Part shown: positions 25,104 through 33,890 of the stretch, in pieces
How positions within the stretch are numbered: the first letter of the stretch is position 1
Layout: each line of letters opens with the position of its first letter
Source of the DNA: Chitinophaga sp. S165
GTDB lineage: Bacteria; Bacteroidota; Bacteroidia; Chitinophagales; Chitinophagaceae
Length of the DNA: 64,000 nucleotides
Assembly: GCF_003182155.1 (NCBI RefSeq)
Contig: NZ_QGTG01000001.1
Span: forward strand, 2,104,991 to 2,168,990
Direction of reading: 5' to 3'
Position numbers and translations under genes: made by a program
The notes under the pieces: generated by a model
Seen by the model: the letters and a program-made list of their open reading frames with translations, nothing else
Database searches by the model: none
Told to the model about the DNA's origin: nothing

Positions 25104-25613
25104 ATGAAGCATCGTAACATCCTGTGTTTCTTTTCTGCTGCCGTCCTCCTTGCAGCACTTTCACAATGTACCCCAAGTCATCCAGGCCAGGGAGAGATCC
25201 CGGTAGACAAAGCCAGAGCCATCGAACATGTTATTCCGATTGAAGAGGCCCGTGCACTGCGCCAGGGTTTCCTGGCCGGAAGAAAAGAACTCCAGAGCAA
25301 ATTGCCCGGCAACTATCTTGACAGCGCATTCAATATTCCGGAGGGAGAAACCTTCAACCGCCATGCGATTGCCGCTATACTTAACGCCAAAGGCGCTGAA
25401 GGTCTTCGTATCTATATGGGTAAAGATGAGAAAGGCCAGGTAAGAATGGTATTACTGCCGGTTGATTCTTCTGGTACGGATATTCTCACCACTCTGGTAT
25501 CGCGCGAAAAGGCGGCGAATGTACCAGGCGTTCAGCCAGCCAGGGCAGCCGGCTCTATACAGGCTATGGAAAGCGGTCAGCGTTGTCCCCCGCTTTGCAA
25601 AGCCAAATTATAA
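25104..25613 (+). CDS. Bacteroidota lipoprotein of unknown function
   Basis: The 169-aa product has a signal peptide with lipobox LSQC. The rest is soluble, with an ALRQGFLAGRKEL helix, a segment reading GAEGLRIYMGKDEKGQVRMVLLPV in pieces (beta-rich), and the C-terminal ending SGQRCPPLC, whose Cys pair may form a disulfide or bind a ligand. I recognise this layout as a recurrent uncharacterised Bacteroidota family found near histidine kinases. Here it opens a plus-strand run with a membrane protein, a kinase and a response regulator, so an envelope-sensing role is plausible but unproven. Confidence 0.7.
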   Translation: MKHRNILCFFSAAVLLAALSQCTPSHPGQGEIPVDKARAIEHVIPIEEARALRQGFLAGRKELQSKLPGNYLDSAFNIPEGETFNRHAIAAILNAKGAEGLRIYMGKDEKGQVRMVLLPVDSSGTDILTTLVSREKAANVPGVQPARAAGSIQAMESGQRCPPLCKAKL

Positions 25614-25637
25614 TTACCCGTCATCATCCTGTTCCCG

Positions 25638-26300
25638 ATGAATAATATAGGCGCCTTTCTGGTAAGCCAGTTGGTCATTATTCCTTTAGTAACAGGGCTG
25701 ATCCGCTTCAACAAGACTGTTGCAAGCTTTCAGCCCTTCCTCCTGCTCCTTTCACTGGCATTCCTTTCGGAAACGATCAGTTTTATCTGCATCAGCATCA
25801 TGGAAACAAGTAACGCTGTTCCGCTGAACCTCTATGGTCTGGCGGAATCCATCGTGATCGTCTACCAGTTCTTTATATGGGGCACATTCAAACGAAAGCG
25901 GATCCTTTTTATCGGATTATTATCCGGTTTTGCTGCTGTATGGATCACAGAAAATATCATCTACAATAAAATAGAAACATTCAGTCCCTATTTCCGCGTT
26001 ACCTATGCTTTTGTTACAGTGCTGCTAAGCATCAATGAGATCAACTACCTGATCGTAAAAGATAACAAGTCGCTCTTCCGCAATGCACGTTTCCTTGTCT
26101 GCCTGGGATTTATCATCATTTTCATCTACCAGATCATCTATGAAGCGTCTATGTTCATAGGGTCGGACACCGTGTTATCTTTACGGATCATTTTTATGTT
26201 CAATTATATCAACGCTTTTGTAAATTTGATCTATGCTATAGCAGTTCTATGCATACCTGTTAAACCTTCCTACTATTTTAACAAACATTTTGACGCATAG
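25638..26300 (+). CDS. Integral membrane protein of unknown function
   Basis: The 220-aa product has about seven hydrophobic segments and no domain I can name. It lies 24 bases downstream of the lipoprotein gene and 37 bases upstream of the histidine kinase gene on the same strand. Cotranscription suggests it works with them, perhaps as the membrane sensor for a kinase that itself has only one membrane helix. Function is otherwise unknown. Confidence 0.72.
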   Translation: MNNIGAFLVSQLVIIPLVTGLIRFNKTVASFQPFLLLLSLAFLSETISFICISIMETSNAVPLNLYGLAESIVIVYQFFIWGTFKRKRILFIGLLSGFAAVWITENIIYNKIETFSPYFRVTYAFVTVLLSINEINYLIVKDNKSLFRNARFLVCLGFIIIFIYQIIYEASMFIGSDTVLSLRIIFMFNYINAFVNLIYAIAVLCIPVKPSYYFNKHFDA

Positions 26301-26337
26301 CATACAGGCAAGTAATGCCTCAAAATGATTATACCCC

Positions 26338-27078
26338 ATGGACGATAAAATATTCTATATCACGATATTTATTTCGCTGCTGATAGCTGTCATTATCGTG
26401 TTCTTCGTAGTATCTATCATATCTTATCACCGCCGCTACATAAGGCTGCAGCGGGAACGTATCATGGCCGAGATCACCATTCTGGAGAATGAACGGAAGA
26501 GGATCGCGGCAGACCTGCACGACAGTATGGGGCCGCTCCTGTCTACCATTAAACTGAACATTCATAGTATTTCAGTAGCCGATGAGAGGGACAATATGAT
26601 CATTGCAAAATCGTCCGGCTATATAGATGAAGTGATCCGCGGACTGCGGCAGATCTCACACAACCTGTTGCCTGCAACACTGGAGCGCAAAGGGCTGACA
26701 GAAGCATTACGTGAATTTATCAGACAGTTATCGGATAAGCAACCACTCGAAATAAAGTTCCACACTTCCGGCCAGATAAATATTCCACCGGAAAAAGAGA
26801 TCCACGTTTTCCGTATCATCCAGGAGATCACCCACAACACATTGAAGCATGCGAAAGCCACACAGCTGCAGATCGTACTGACAAGGGAAAACGGTTTTTA
26901 CCTGGTGCTGATCAAAGAGAACGGGATCGGATTTGACGTCAAGAAAGTCAGGGCCGAATCGTCCGGGCTGGGAATGAAAAGCCTGGCGATCCGTACGGAC
27001 ATCTTACGGGCTTCATTATCAATCGACTCTGTACCAGGCCAGGGCACTAACTATTTCGTAAAAATTCCCGCCGGATAA
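26338..27078 (+). CDS. Sensor histidine kinase, HisKA_3 (NarX/DesK-like) type
   Basis: The 246-aa kinase has one N-terminal membrane helix (about 5-28), a short coiled segment, the dimerisation/phosphoacceptor motif ERKRIAADLHDSMG with His61, and an HATPase_c domain (EITHNTLKHAKA as N box, SSGLGMKSLAIR as G2). The G1 motif reads KENGIGFD, where the usual Asp that contacts the adenine is Glu. No sensory domain is present, so input may come from the adjacent membrane protein. Its partner is the regulator at 27134. Confidence 0.87.
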   Translation: MDDKIFYITIFISLLIAVIIVFFVVSIISYHRRYIRLQRERIMAEITILENERKRIAADLHDSMGPLLSTIKLNIHSISVADERDNMIIAKSSGYIDEVIRGLRQISHNLLPATLERKGLTEALREFIRQLSDKQPLEIKFHTSGQINIPPEKEIHVFRIIQEITHNTLKHAKATQLQIVLTRENGFYLVLIKENGIGFDVKKVRAESSGLGMKSLAIRTDILRASLSIDSVPGQGTNYFVKIPAG

Positions 27079-27133
27079 TGTAACTTTATTTGAAATTTGA
27101 GAGAGACCTTCTTACCCCAATTCTTACATTGAA

Positions 27134-27802
27134 ATGAATCACGACATCCGATTAGTGATTGCTGACGATCATGAAATTTTCCGTGACGGACTTGCATTAA
27201 TGCTTTCGAGGCAACCTGACATTACACTGGTGGGACAGGCCAACAACGGCAGGGAATTACTGGAATTACTGGAAACTGTTGAAGCTGATGTGGTCATGAC
27301 AGATCTGAAGATGCCGCTGATGGATGGTATCACCGCAACACGCACCCTTTTGCAGCGCACACCCCACATCAGGATCATTGCCCTGTCTATGTTCGATGAA
27401 GAAGAACTGATCGTAGAAATGCTGGAAGCAGGCGCTAAAGGTTACCTGTTAAAGAATGCCGACAAACAGGAGATCATTGAAGCTATCAATAGCGTGTATG
27501 AAGATAATATCTTCTATTGCAGGCAAACCTCCGCCAAGCTGGCGGCTATGATAGTGAGGAGCCGTTTTAACCCTTCCCGGGACAATGCCCCTGTTACCTT
27601 CACTGACCGTGAGAAAGAGATCATACGTCTTATCTGCCAGCAATTCACCGCCCAGGAAATAGGCGATAAGATCTTCCTGAGTAAACGTACCGTAGAGGGA
27701 CACCGCACCCGGATCCTTGAAAAAATGAATGTAAAGAACACGGCCGGAGTGGTCGTATTTGCATTGAAAAACAATCTCATCAGTGAGGCAGAACTGCTTT
27801 AA
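27134..27802 (+). CDS. NarL/LuxR-family response regulator
   Basis: This 222-aa regulator has a receiver domain with the acidic pair Asp11-Asp12, phosphoacceptor Asp57 (VVMTDLKMP) and Lys in YLLKNADK. A LuxR helix-turn-helix follows (about 150-215; EKEIIRLICQQFTAQEIGDKIFLSKRTVEGH in pieces). It is 55 bases after the kinase gene and surely its partner. Targets are unknown. Confidence 0.89.
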   Translation: MNHDIRLVIADDHEIFRDGLALMLSRQPDITLVGQANNGRELLELLETVEADVVMTDLKMPLMDGITATRTLLQRTPHIRIIALSMFDEEELIVEMLEAGAKGYLLKNADKQEIIEAINSVYEDNIFYCRQTSAKLAAMIVRSRFNPSRDNAPVTFTDREKEIIRLICQQFTAQEIGDKIFLSKRTVEGHRTRILEKMNVKNTAGVVVFALKNNLISEAELL

Positions 27803-27805
27803 ACC

Positions 27806-27836
27806 TTTCATTACTGACGATCTGTGCGTATATTTG
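27806..27836 (+). promoter_or_regulatory. Predicted Bacteroidota-type promoter for the phosphatase gene
   Basis: TTTC (27806-27809), a 19-base spacer and a perfect -7 element TATATTTG (27829-27836) lie just after the response-regulator stop. Transcription would start near 27842, giving the phosphatase gene its own promoter. Confidence 0.55.
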
Positions 27837-27861
27837 CGGCAACCAACAGATAAGAGTGCCT

Positions 27862-28443
27862 ATGACACGTATAGCCCTGATCCGTCACGGAAGTACAGCA
27901 TGGAATAAAGAAGGGAAAATGCAGGGCAGCACAGATATACCCCTGGACGCCGAAGGACTTGAACAGGCCCGGAAGCTGGGTATCCGCCTTTCCGACGAAC
28001 ATTGGGACATTGTTTACACCAGTCACCTGTCACGCGCCAGGCAGACGGGAGAGATCATTGCTGCCGGGCTGGGTATTACTGATATCCGCCACGATAAGCG
28101 TATTATGGAAGTGCACGGCGGGCTGACCGAAGGCACTACCGAAGCGGACAGGATCGTTAAATGGGGTGCTGACTGGCGACAGCTTGAACTGGGCCGGGAA
28201 ACTGAACAATCCGTACTGGGCCGGGGACTTAACTTCCTGGACGACCTTCTGCACGAACATGCCGGAAAACATATCCTTATTGTGAGCCACGGCGGTTTTA
28301 TCCGTCAGTTACTTCGCAAGCTGGCGCCAGACCTTGCTCAGGACGTCATGCTAAAAAACACCTCCGTTACCCGCTTTACAGTGAACGACGACCAATGGGA
28401 ATGTGAACTGTACAATTGTACCGTTCATTTGGACGTGGTCTGA
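27862..28443 (+). CDS. Histidine phosphatase family protein (phosphoglycerate mutase-like)
   Basis: The product is 193 aa from ATG 27862; GTG at 27856 would add two residues. It has the phosphohistidine motif ALIRHGSTAWN, the SHLSRARQTGEII Arg site and the second catalytic His in LIVSHGGFIRQLL. The family includes cofactor-dependent phosphoglycerate mutase, cobalamin pathway CobC and broad-specificity phosphatases; at this length a small phosphatase is most likely. It does not belong to the two-component pair upstream, having its own promoter. Confidence 0.87.
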   Translation: MTRIALIRHGSTAWNKEGKMQGSTDIPLDAEGLEQARKLGIRLSDEHWDIVYTSHLSRARQTGEIIAAGLGITDIRHDKRIMEVHGGLTEGTTEADRIVKWGADWRQLELGRETEQSVLGRGLNFLDDLLHEHAGKHILIVSHGGFIRQLLRKLAPDLAQDVMLKNTSVTRFTVNDDQWECELYNCTVHLDVV

Positions 28444-28605
28444 GTTACATACTGATCTGCCCGTTCTTTTCGTAGATCGTGAGTTGCCTGCCGGAAGAGC
28501 CCCGCACAAGTTGCAGTAAGATATTGTCTTAAACAATGGGCCATAAAAAGGTCGTTTTGAGGTTAGCATTACAAGTTTACTGTGTCGTTTCTATAAGGTA
28601 TGTAT

Positions 28606-28688
28606 AAGGGTACCAAAAGGATATCTAAAGGTCACTTCAATATCAAATCGATATTGAAGTGACCTTTAGATGTCCTTTTGGTACCCTT
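28606..28688. repeat. Long inverted repeat: 39-bp arms, one mismatch, 5-base loop
   Basis: Arms 28606-28644 and 28650-28688 are reverse complements apart from one A/G difference, with loop AAATC. The stem is far longer than an ordinary terminator, has mixed base composition and no T-run. It sits in a 520-base gene-free gap between two co-directional genes. Around it are further short repeats (AAGCCTATAGAAAGCCTAT near 28707). I see no ORF or RNA gene in 28444-28963 otherwise. Confidence 0.8.
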
Positions 28689-28963
28689 TTAGTAAGCTTA
28701 TATCAAGCCTATAGAAAGCCTATTGGGGCACTTCAGAAGGATTAACTATACTTTATAGTTTCTTAGTTTCCTGGCCGGTTTTTCTTTTCCCTGGTAAGCC
28801 CCTCATTTTCAGGGTTATTTTTTTTCACAAACTGCTCCTGTTTTCACCGTTGCAACACTTTTTTTTGTAGACTTGTGTATAAATCAGCGACAAACTTTTC
28901 AGCACTACCCCAATAGATAATCTGTCAGGTTCTAAGATTCACACGACGTTCATTCTCTGTACT

Positions 28964-29836
28964 ATGACCGAGGAACTTTTCATGTATTTCATACCCTCTA
29001 CGCCGGCCTTTTTAGGGCCGATACATAGTTATTTCCTGCGCCTGATCTATCCGCTCAGTACTTATCTTGTGTCTTCAGGTATTTTACCCATTGCCTGCAT
29101 AGGGAGCGTTTCGGTTTGGATAGTGGTGATGCTGCGCCGTTTGGAAGCTTATCAGAAAAGGCAAAAGGAGCTGTTACGGAAGTTGCAGGAGCAGCAGGCG
29201 ATGATGACCAATCAGGAGCTGGACATCCAGGAGGCGGAGCGCAAGCGTATTGCTGCCGACATCCACGATGAGATAGGCGGCAACCTGGCCGCTATCCGGG
29301 TTAATTTGCAAAACCTGCATTACAGGACGAAACAGGATGAACAAAAAGCGACCAGCCTTTTGCAGCTGGTGGACCAGACCAGCCAGAATGTGCGCAGGGC
29401 TGCACATAACCTGATCCCTCCCCTTTTTGGCAATATTCCCCTGACCGATATCCTCCAGTCTTATTTTTCCCTGCTCAATACCCCGGATATCCTGTTCCAT
29501 TTCTGCACCAATAAATACCAGCCGTATTTCGATGCACGGCAGGAGCTGATATTGTACCGCATTATCATGGAACTTACCAACAATATTATCAGGCACGCAA
29601 AGGCATCGGCCGCCACTATCCAGCTGTTGTATTATCCTGATCACCTGGAGATAGTGGTTGAGGACGATGGTATCGGATTATCCACCTCCCCCGGCCGGAT
29701 GCAGGGCATCGGGCTGTCGGGGGTAAAAAGCCGGGTAAGATCGCTAGGCGGGAAGTTACACGTTGATTCTGGCATTTCCGGCACCACCTTTATCATTCAC
29801 ATTCCTGTAATTCCACAACATGCAGCTACCTGTTAA
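28964..29836 (+). CDS. Sensor histidine kinase, HisKA_3 type
   Basis: The 290-aa kinase has a hydrophobic N-terminus with one or two membrane segments (about 22-57), a coiled coil (58-92, Gln/Glu/Lys-rich), phosphoacceptor motif ERKRIAADIHDEIGG with His101 and an HATPase_c domain with ELTNNIIRHAKA and an intact VEDDGIGLS. It is a second pair with the response regulator at 29820, overlapping its start by 17 bases, and is similar in layout to the pair at 26338-27802. Ligand and targets are unknown. Confidence 0.87.
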   Translation: MTEELFMYFIPSTPAFLGPIHSYFLRLIYPLSTYLVSSGILPIACIGSVSVWIVVMLRRLEAYQKRQKELLRKLQEQQAMMTNQELDIQEAERKRIAADIHDEIGGNLAAIRVNLQNLHYRTKQDEQKATSLLQLVDQTSQNVRRAAHNLIPPLFGNIPLTDILQSYFSLLNTPDILFHFCTNKYQPYFDARQELILYRIIMELTNNIIRHAKASAATIQLLYYPDHLEIVVEDDGIGLSTSPGRMQGIGLSGVKSRVRSLGGKLHVDSGISGTTFIIHIPVIPQHAATC

Positions 29837-30446
29837 CATCATTCTGGCTGATGATCATACCCTTTTTGCCGACGGTATCCATTCCATTCTGCAGACGGTC
29901 CCAAATGTTGCCGTCCTGGCCATTGCCACGAACGGTCAGGAATTAATAGACCTGTTATCAAGGCACCAGCCCGATATTGTCATCCTGGACATCAACATGC
30001 CGGTACTGAACGGTCTGGAAGCTACAAAGCTCATCCGGCAGGAATTTCCTCATATCAGGACCATCATCCTGTCGAGTTATAACGACCCTCACCTCATTAA
30101 CCTGGCCCATAGTTATGGTGCTGACGGCTACCTGCTGAAAACCTGCAACAAGGACGAGCTGTTGCAAACCATCCGCCAGGTAAGTAAAGGGCAGTCCTGT
30201 TTTCCTTCCATGCCCCGCCTGTATCATCCGGAATCGGAAAACCTCCCTATCAGGGAATTTAACCTGACCCGGCGGGAAACTGAGATCCTGCAACTGATCA
30301 ACCAGCAGTTCACCAATCAGCAGATAGCCACCCATCTGTACCTGAGCATTTATACAGTAGAAACGCACAGGAAGAACATTATGCAGAAACTCCAGCTCAA
30401 AAGTCCCGCTGCCCTTACCCGTTTTCTGCTGGAAAAAGGCCTGTAA
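29820..30446 (+). CDS. NarL/LuxR-family response regulator
   Basis: This 208-aa regulator has receiver residues Asp11-Asp12, phosphoacceptor Asp57 in IVILDINMP and the Lys in LLKTCNK. A LuxR helix-turn-helix (about 138-200; TRRETEILQLINQQFTNQQI) ends with FLLEKGL. It overlaps the kinase gene by 17 bases, ensuring coupled synthesis. Confidence 0.88.
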   Translation: MQLPVNIILADDHTLFADGIHSILQTVPNVAVLAIATNGQELIDLLSRHQPDIVILDINMPVLNGLEATKLIRQEFPHIRTIILSSYNDPHLINLAHSYGADGYLLKTCNKDELLQTIRQVSKGQSCFPSMPRLYHPESENLPIREFNLTRRETEILQLINQQFTNQQIATHLYLSIYTVETHRKNIMQKLQLKSPAALTRFLLEKGL

Positions 30447-30499
30447 TCACCAGCTATACTACCTATCATGCCATTCTGTCATTTTCGGATTTTATTGTG

Positions 30500-30507
30500 T
30501 AGTTTTG
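30500..30507 (+). promoter_or_regulatory. -7 promoter element of the miaB gene
   Basis: TAGTTTTG is a perfect TAnnTTTG match 24 bases before ATG 30532. The expected -33 element is weak, so this is a tentative call. Confidence 0.4.
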
Positions 30508-30531
30508 CTTTCCTAAAATTACTTGCAAAGG

Positions 30532-31953
30532 ATGCTGGAACAGGTTACAAAAGTGCATGACGAAAGTCGCCAGGGCGAGGCTTACGCGCCCGTGGCTGAA
30601 GAAACACAGACTTATACCAAAAAATTCTATATAGAGAGTTATGGTTGCCAGATGAACTTTAACGACAGTGAGATCGTGGCGTCCATTCTCAAGGAAGAAG
30701 GTTTCGGGCCTACCCGTAACCTGGAAGAGGCCAGCCTTGTGCTGCTCAATACCTGTTCGATCAGGGAAAAAGCGGAAACGACCGTACGTAAACGGCTGAC
30801 GGAATTCCGGAAAATAAAACAACGTAATCCGGAGCTGCTGGTCGGCGTGCTAGGGTGTATGGCTGAACGTTTGAAGGCGAAACTGCTCGAAGAAGAAAAG
30901 CTGGTGGACATGGTTGTCGGCCCTGACGCCTACAGGACCCTGCCAGCCCTCATCGAAGAGGCTGAAACCGGCCAGAAAGCCGTGAACGTGCAACTGAGCC
31001 GCGAAGAGACCTATGGCGACATTGCGCCCGTAAGACTGGACAGCAACGGCGTAACTGCCTTTGTTTCCATTATGCGTGGCTGTAATAATATGTGCTCTTT
31101 CTGCGTGGTGCCATTTACCCGTGGACGTGAGCGTAGCAGGGACGTGGTGTCCATTTTGAATGAAGCTACGGATATGTTCAACAGGGGCTACCGAGAGGTG
31201 ACACTGCTGGGCCAGAATGTGGATTCCTACTATTGGGTGAACCCGGAGGATGCATCAGTTATTACCACCTTTGCCAATCTGCTGGAACAGGTAGCGCTGA
31301 TCAGTCCATTACTGAGGGTGCGTTTCAGCACGTCCCATCCTAAAGACATTACAGACGATGTATTGTTCACCATGGCGAAATACGAGAACATCTGCAAATA
31401 CATCCACCTGCCAATGCAAAGCGGCAGCACCCGTATATTGCAGCTGATGAACCGTACCTACACCAGGGAATGGTACATGAAAAAAGTTGACCGCATCCGT
31501 GAAATACTGCCCGACTGTGCCCTGTCCACGGATGTTATTACCGGCTTCTGTACAGAAACAGAAGAAGACCACCAGGATACCATGAGCCTGATGGCCTACG
31601 GCCGGTACGACCTTGCATATATGTTCTTCTATTCCGAACGCCCCGGTACACTGGCTGCACGCCGTTACCAGGATGATGTGCCGGAAGAAGTTAAAAAACG
31701 CAGGCTGGCGGAAGTGGTGGAATTGCACCGCGGACAATCACTCAGCAGTATGCAGCAGGATGTTGGTAAAACGTTTAAAGTGCTGATCGAAGGCACTTCA
31801 AAACGCTCTGAAGATCATCTCTTCGGCAGAACAGATCATAACAAAGTGGTGATCTTCCCTAAAGAAGATTTCCGTAAAGGTGAATACGTATGGGTGAAGG
31901 TGGAAGACTGTACTGCCGGCACATTACTGGGAACTTCGACAGGGAGAGCTTAA
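30532..31953 (+). CDS. miaB: tRNA-2-methylthio-N6-dimethylallyladenosine synthase MiaB
   Basis: This 473-aa radical-SAM methylthiotransferase (start ATG 30532; TTG 30523 is less likely) converts i6A37 to ms2i6A37 in tRNA. The N-terminal UPF0004 domain has three cluster cysteines (YGCQMN with Cys39, NTCSIRE, LGCMAER). The radical-SAM motif GCNNMCSFC supplies Cys184, Cys188 and Cys191, and a TRAM domain ends the protein ([21 protein letters not shown] in pieces). The downstream hydroxylase MiaE is at the window start. The gene begins a plus-strand series with lptE, secG and mltG. Confidence 0.92.
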   Translation: MLEQVTKVHDESRQGEAYAPVAEETQTYTKKFYIESYGCQMNFNDSEIVASILKEEGFGPTRNLEEASLVLLNTCSIREKAETTVRKRLTEFRKIKQRNPELLVGVLGCMAERLKAKLLEEEKLVDMVVGPDAYRTLPALIEEAETGQKAVNVQLSREETYGDIAPVRLDSNGVTAFVSIMRGCNNMCSFCVVPFTRGRERSRDVVSILNEATDMFNRGYREVTLLGQNVDSYYWVNPEDASVITTFANLLEQVALISPLLRVRFSTSHPKDITDDVLFTMAKYENICKYIHLPMQSGSTRILQLMNRTYTREWYMKKVDRIREILPDCALSTDVITGFCTETEEDHQDTMSLMAYGRYDLAYMFFYSERPGTLAARRYQDDVPEEVKKRRLAEVVELHRGQSLSSMQQDVGKTFKVLIEGTSKRSEDHLFGRTDHNKVVIFPKEDFRKGEYVWVKVEDCTAGTLLGTSTGRA

Positions 31954-32021
31954 AGACAAATTTATTGGATCACAGTACCTTTTACAGGCCTGCGAGGCCG
32001 GTAAAGGGGTAAATTGAGGAT

Positions 32022-33272
32022 ATGGATAACATACAGTCCATTAAAAACAGGTTTGGCATTATAGGAAACTCGCCTGCATTGAATTATGCCTTGCAGGTGG
32101 CAGCACAGGTGTCCAATACGGACCTCACCGTGCTGATAGTTGGAGAAAGCGGCGTTGGTAAAGAAGTGTTTTCCAATATTATCCATTCACTAAGTGCCCG
32201 TAAACACAATCCTTTCATAGCCGTGAACTGCGGCGCTATTCCGGAAGGGACAATAGACTCAGAACTTTTCGGTCATGAGAAAGGCTCTTTTACCGGAGCT
32301 GTAGACAGCCGTAAGGGATATTTTGAAACCGTGAACGGCGGTACCATTTTCCTTGACGAGATCGGGGAAATGCCGCTGGGAACACAGGCCCGTTTACTGC
32401 GCGTACTGGAAACAGGCGAGTTTATCAGGGTGGGTTCTTCTAAGGTGCAGAAAACAGATGTGCGCGTGATCACGGCTACTAACAGGGACCTGCTTGATCA
32501 CACCCAGCAGGGCAAGTTCAGGGAAGACCTTTACTACCGTTTGAACACTGTGCCCATCAGGGTGCCTTCGCTCCGGGACAGGAAAGAAGACATTCCGTTG
32601 TTGTTCCGTAAGTTCTGCGTGGACTTTTCAGAACGTTATAAAACGCCGAGCATCCAGCTGGATGATGAAGCCCGTAATATACTGGTGAACTATCCCTGGA
32701 GAGGTAACGTACGTGAACTGAAGAATATGGCGGAGCAGATCTCCGTACTGGCGCAGGACAAACTGATCACGGCACAGGAACTGAGACGTTTCCTGCCGGA
32801 AGTGAACGAGCCGTCCAGGCTACCGATGATAGCAGCGCCACAGGCGAAGTCGAACGGTGATTTCTCCAATGAAAGGGATATATTGTATAAATTGTTCTTC
32901 GATATGAAGAAGGATGTGACGGAGCTCAAAAAGATGTTCTTCGACATCCTGCAGAACCCGAACATTGCCCATGCCAGCAATTTCCAGGACAGTCACCTGA
33001 TGCACAACTTCCACCCGCAACCGGAAGTGAGCACGACCGCGGTGCCTACTGCTATTTCTTCTCCCCAGCAGCCGATCATTTTACAGGAAAGTAATAAGAT
33101 CGACCATCATGAAGAAGTAGAGGAAACATTATCGATTGCCGACAAAGAGAAAGAACTGATCGTCAAGGCCCTGAAAAAGCATAAGGGTAAAAGAAAGGAT
33201 GCAGCGCTTGACCTGGGCATTTCCGAAAGGACCTTATACAGAAAATTAAAAGAATACAACATTAACGAATAG
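32022..33272 (+). CDS. Sigma-54-dependent transcriptional activator without a receiver domain
   Basis: The 416-aa protein starts almost directly with the AAA+ domain (about 12-245). Walker A is GESGVGKE (41-48), the sigma-54 contact loop is GSFTGA (88-93, Ser for the usual Ala) and Walker B is TIFLDEIGEM. A poorly conserved linker of about 130 residues and a Fis-type helix-turn-helix (about 370-412; KRKDAALDLGISERTLYRKLKEY) follow. With no N-terminal sensory or receiver domain, activity is probably set by concentration or by partner proteins. It precedes lptE in the same direction, as in many Bacteroidota, and may regulate envelope genes through sigma-54. Confidence 0.88.
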   Translation: MDNIQSIKNRFGIIGNSPALNYALQVAAQVSNTDLTVLIVGESGVGKEVFSNIIHSLSARKHNPFIAVNCGAIPEGTIDSELFGHEKGSFTGAVDSRKGYFETVNGGTIFLDEIGEMPLGTQARLLRVLETGEFIRVGSSKVQKTDVRVITATNRDLLDHTQQGKFREDLYYRLNTVPIRVPSLRDRKEDIPLLFRKFCVDFSERYKTPSIQLDDEARNILVNYPWRGNVRELKNMAEQISVLAQDKLITAQELRRFLPEVNEPSRLPMIAAPQAKSNGDFSNERDILYKLFFDMKKDVTELKKMFFDILQNPNIAHASNFQDSHLMHNFHPQPEVSTTAVPTAISSPQQPIILQESNKIDHHEEVEETLSIADKEKELIVKALKKHKGKRKDAALDLGISERTLYRKLKEYNINE

Positions 33273-33278
33273 CAGGTG

Positions 33279-33309
33279 GCCTGCCGGGACGGTTCCACTT
33301 CCGGCAGGC
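33279..33309 (+). terminator. GC-rich hairpin after the sigma-54 activator gene
   Basis: Arms GCCTGCCGG (33279-33287) and CCGGCAGGC (33301-33309) form a perfect 9-bp stem with a 13-base loop just after the stop at 33272. There is no clear T-run, so it may attenuate rather than end transcription into lptE. Confidence 0.5.
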
Positions 33310-33327
33310 GCCTTAATACTTTACGAG

Positions 33328-33843
33328 ATGATCAGATTACTCCAGGGGATAATGACCGTCAGCTTACTGCTGCTACTGGGCGGATGTTCCGTTCATTATT
33401 CCGCTACCGGCGCCAGTATCGAGCCAGGTGCAAAATCAGTGAATGTGCGTTTTATTGAGAACAGGGCGCCTATCAACAACCCTACCTTAAGTCAGAACCT
33501 TACTGAAAGACTGCGTAACAAGGTACAGTCACAGACAAAACTGGTACAGATCAATGAGGATGGGGCGGATTATGAGTTCAAAGGCAATGTAACGGGTTAT
33601 TCCTTCAGTAATGCGGCGGTTACGAATGTGGACCAGGCTGCTACTTCCAGGCTGACGGTGACTGTTAATATTACCTTCGTGAAGAGGATCGGCGATAAAA
33701 AAGGGTATACACAGTCGTTCACCCGTTCGGCCGACTTCTCTGCTTCCCAGTTACCAAGTGCGGTAGAAAACGGTTTGCTGGAAAACAATATCCTGCCACA
33801 AATAGTGGACGATATTTTCAACAAGGCGTTTGCTAACTGGTAA
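33328..33843 (+). CDS. lptE: LptE-like LPS-assembly lipoprotein
   Basis: This 171-aa protein has a lipoprotein signal (LLLLGGCS). The mature part matches the LptE-like fold: SVNVRFIENRAPINNPTL, then LTERLRNKVQSQTKLVQINE, and a beta-rich remainder ending LPQIVDDIFNKAFANW. LptE plugs the LptD barrel in the outer membrane and helps place lipopolysaccharide at the surface. Position between the sigma-54 activator and secG matches the typical Bacteroidota arrangement, which supports the call more than sequence identity alone. Confidence 0.82.
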   Translation: MIRLLQGIMTVSLLLLLGGCSVHYSATGASIEPGAKSVNVRFIENRAPINNPTLSQNLTERLRNKVQSQTKLVQINEDGADYEFKGNVTGYSFSNAAVTNVDQAATSRLTVTVNITFVKRIGDKKGYTQSFTRSADFSASQLPSAVENGLLENNILPQIVDDIFNKAFANW

Positions 33844-33890
33844 GTATTACAAAAGCTTTCGTATTTAATTTTTTTTCATACTTTAGCAGC

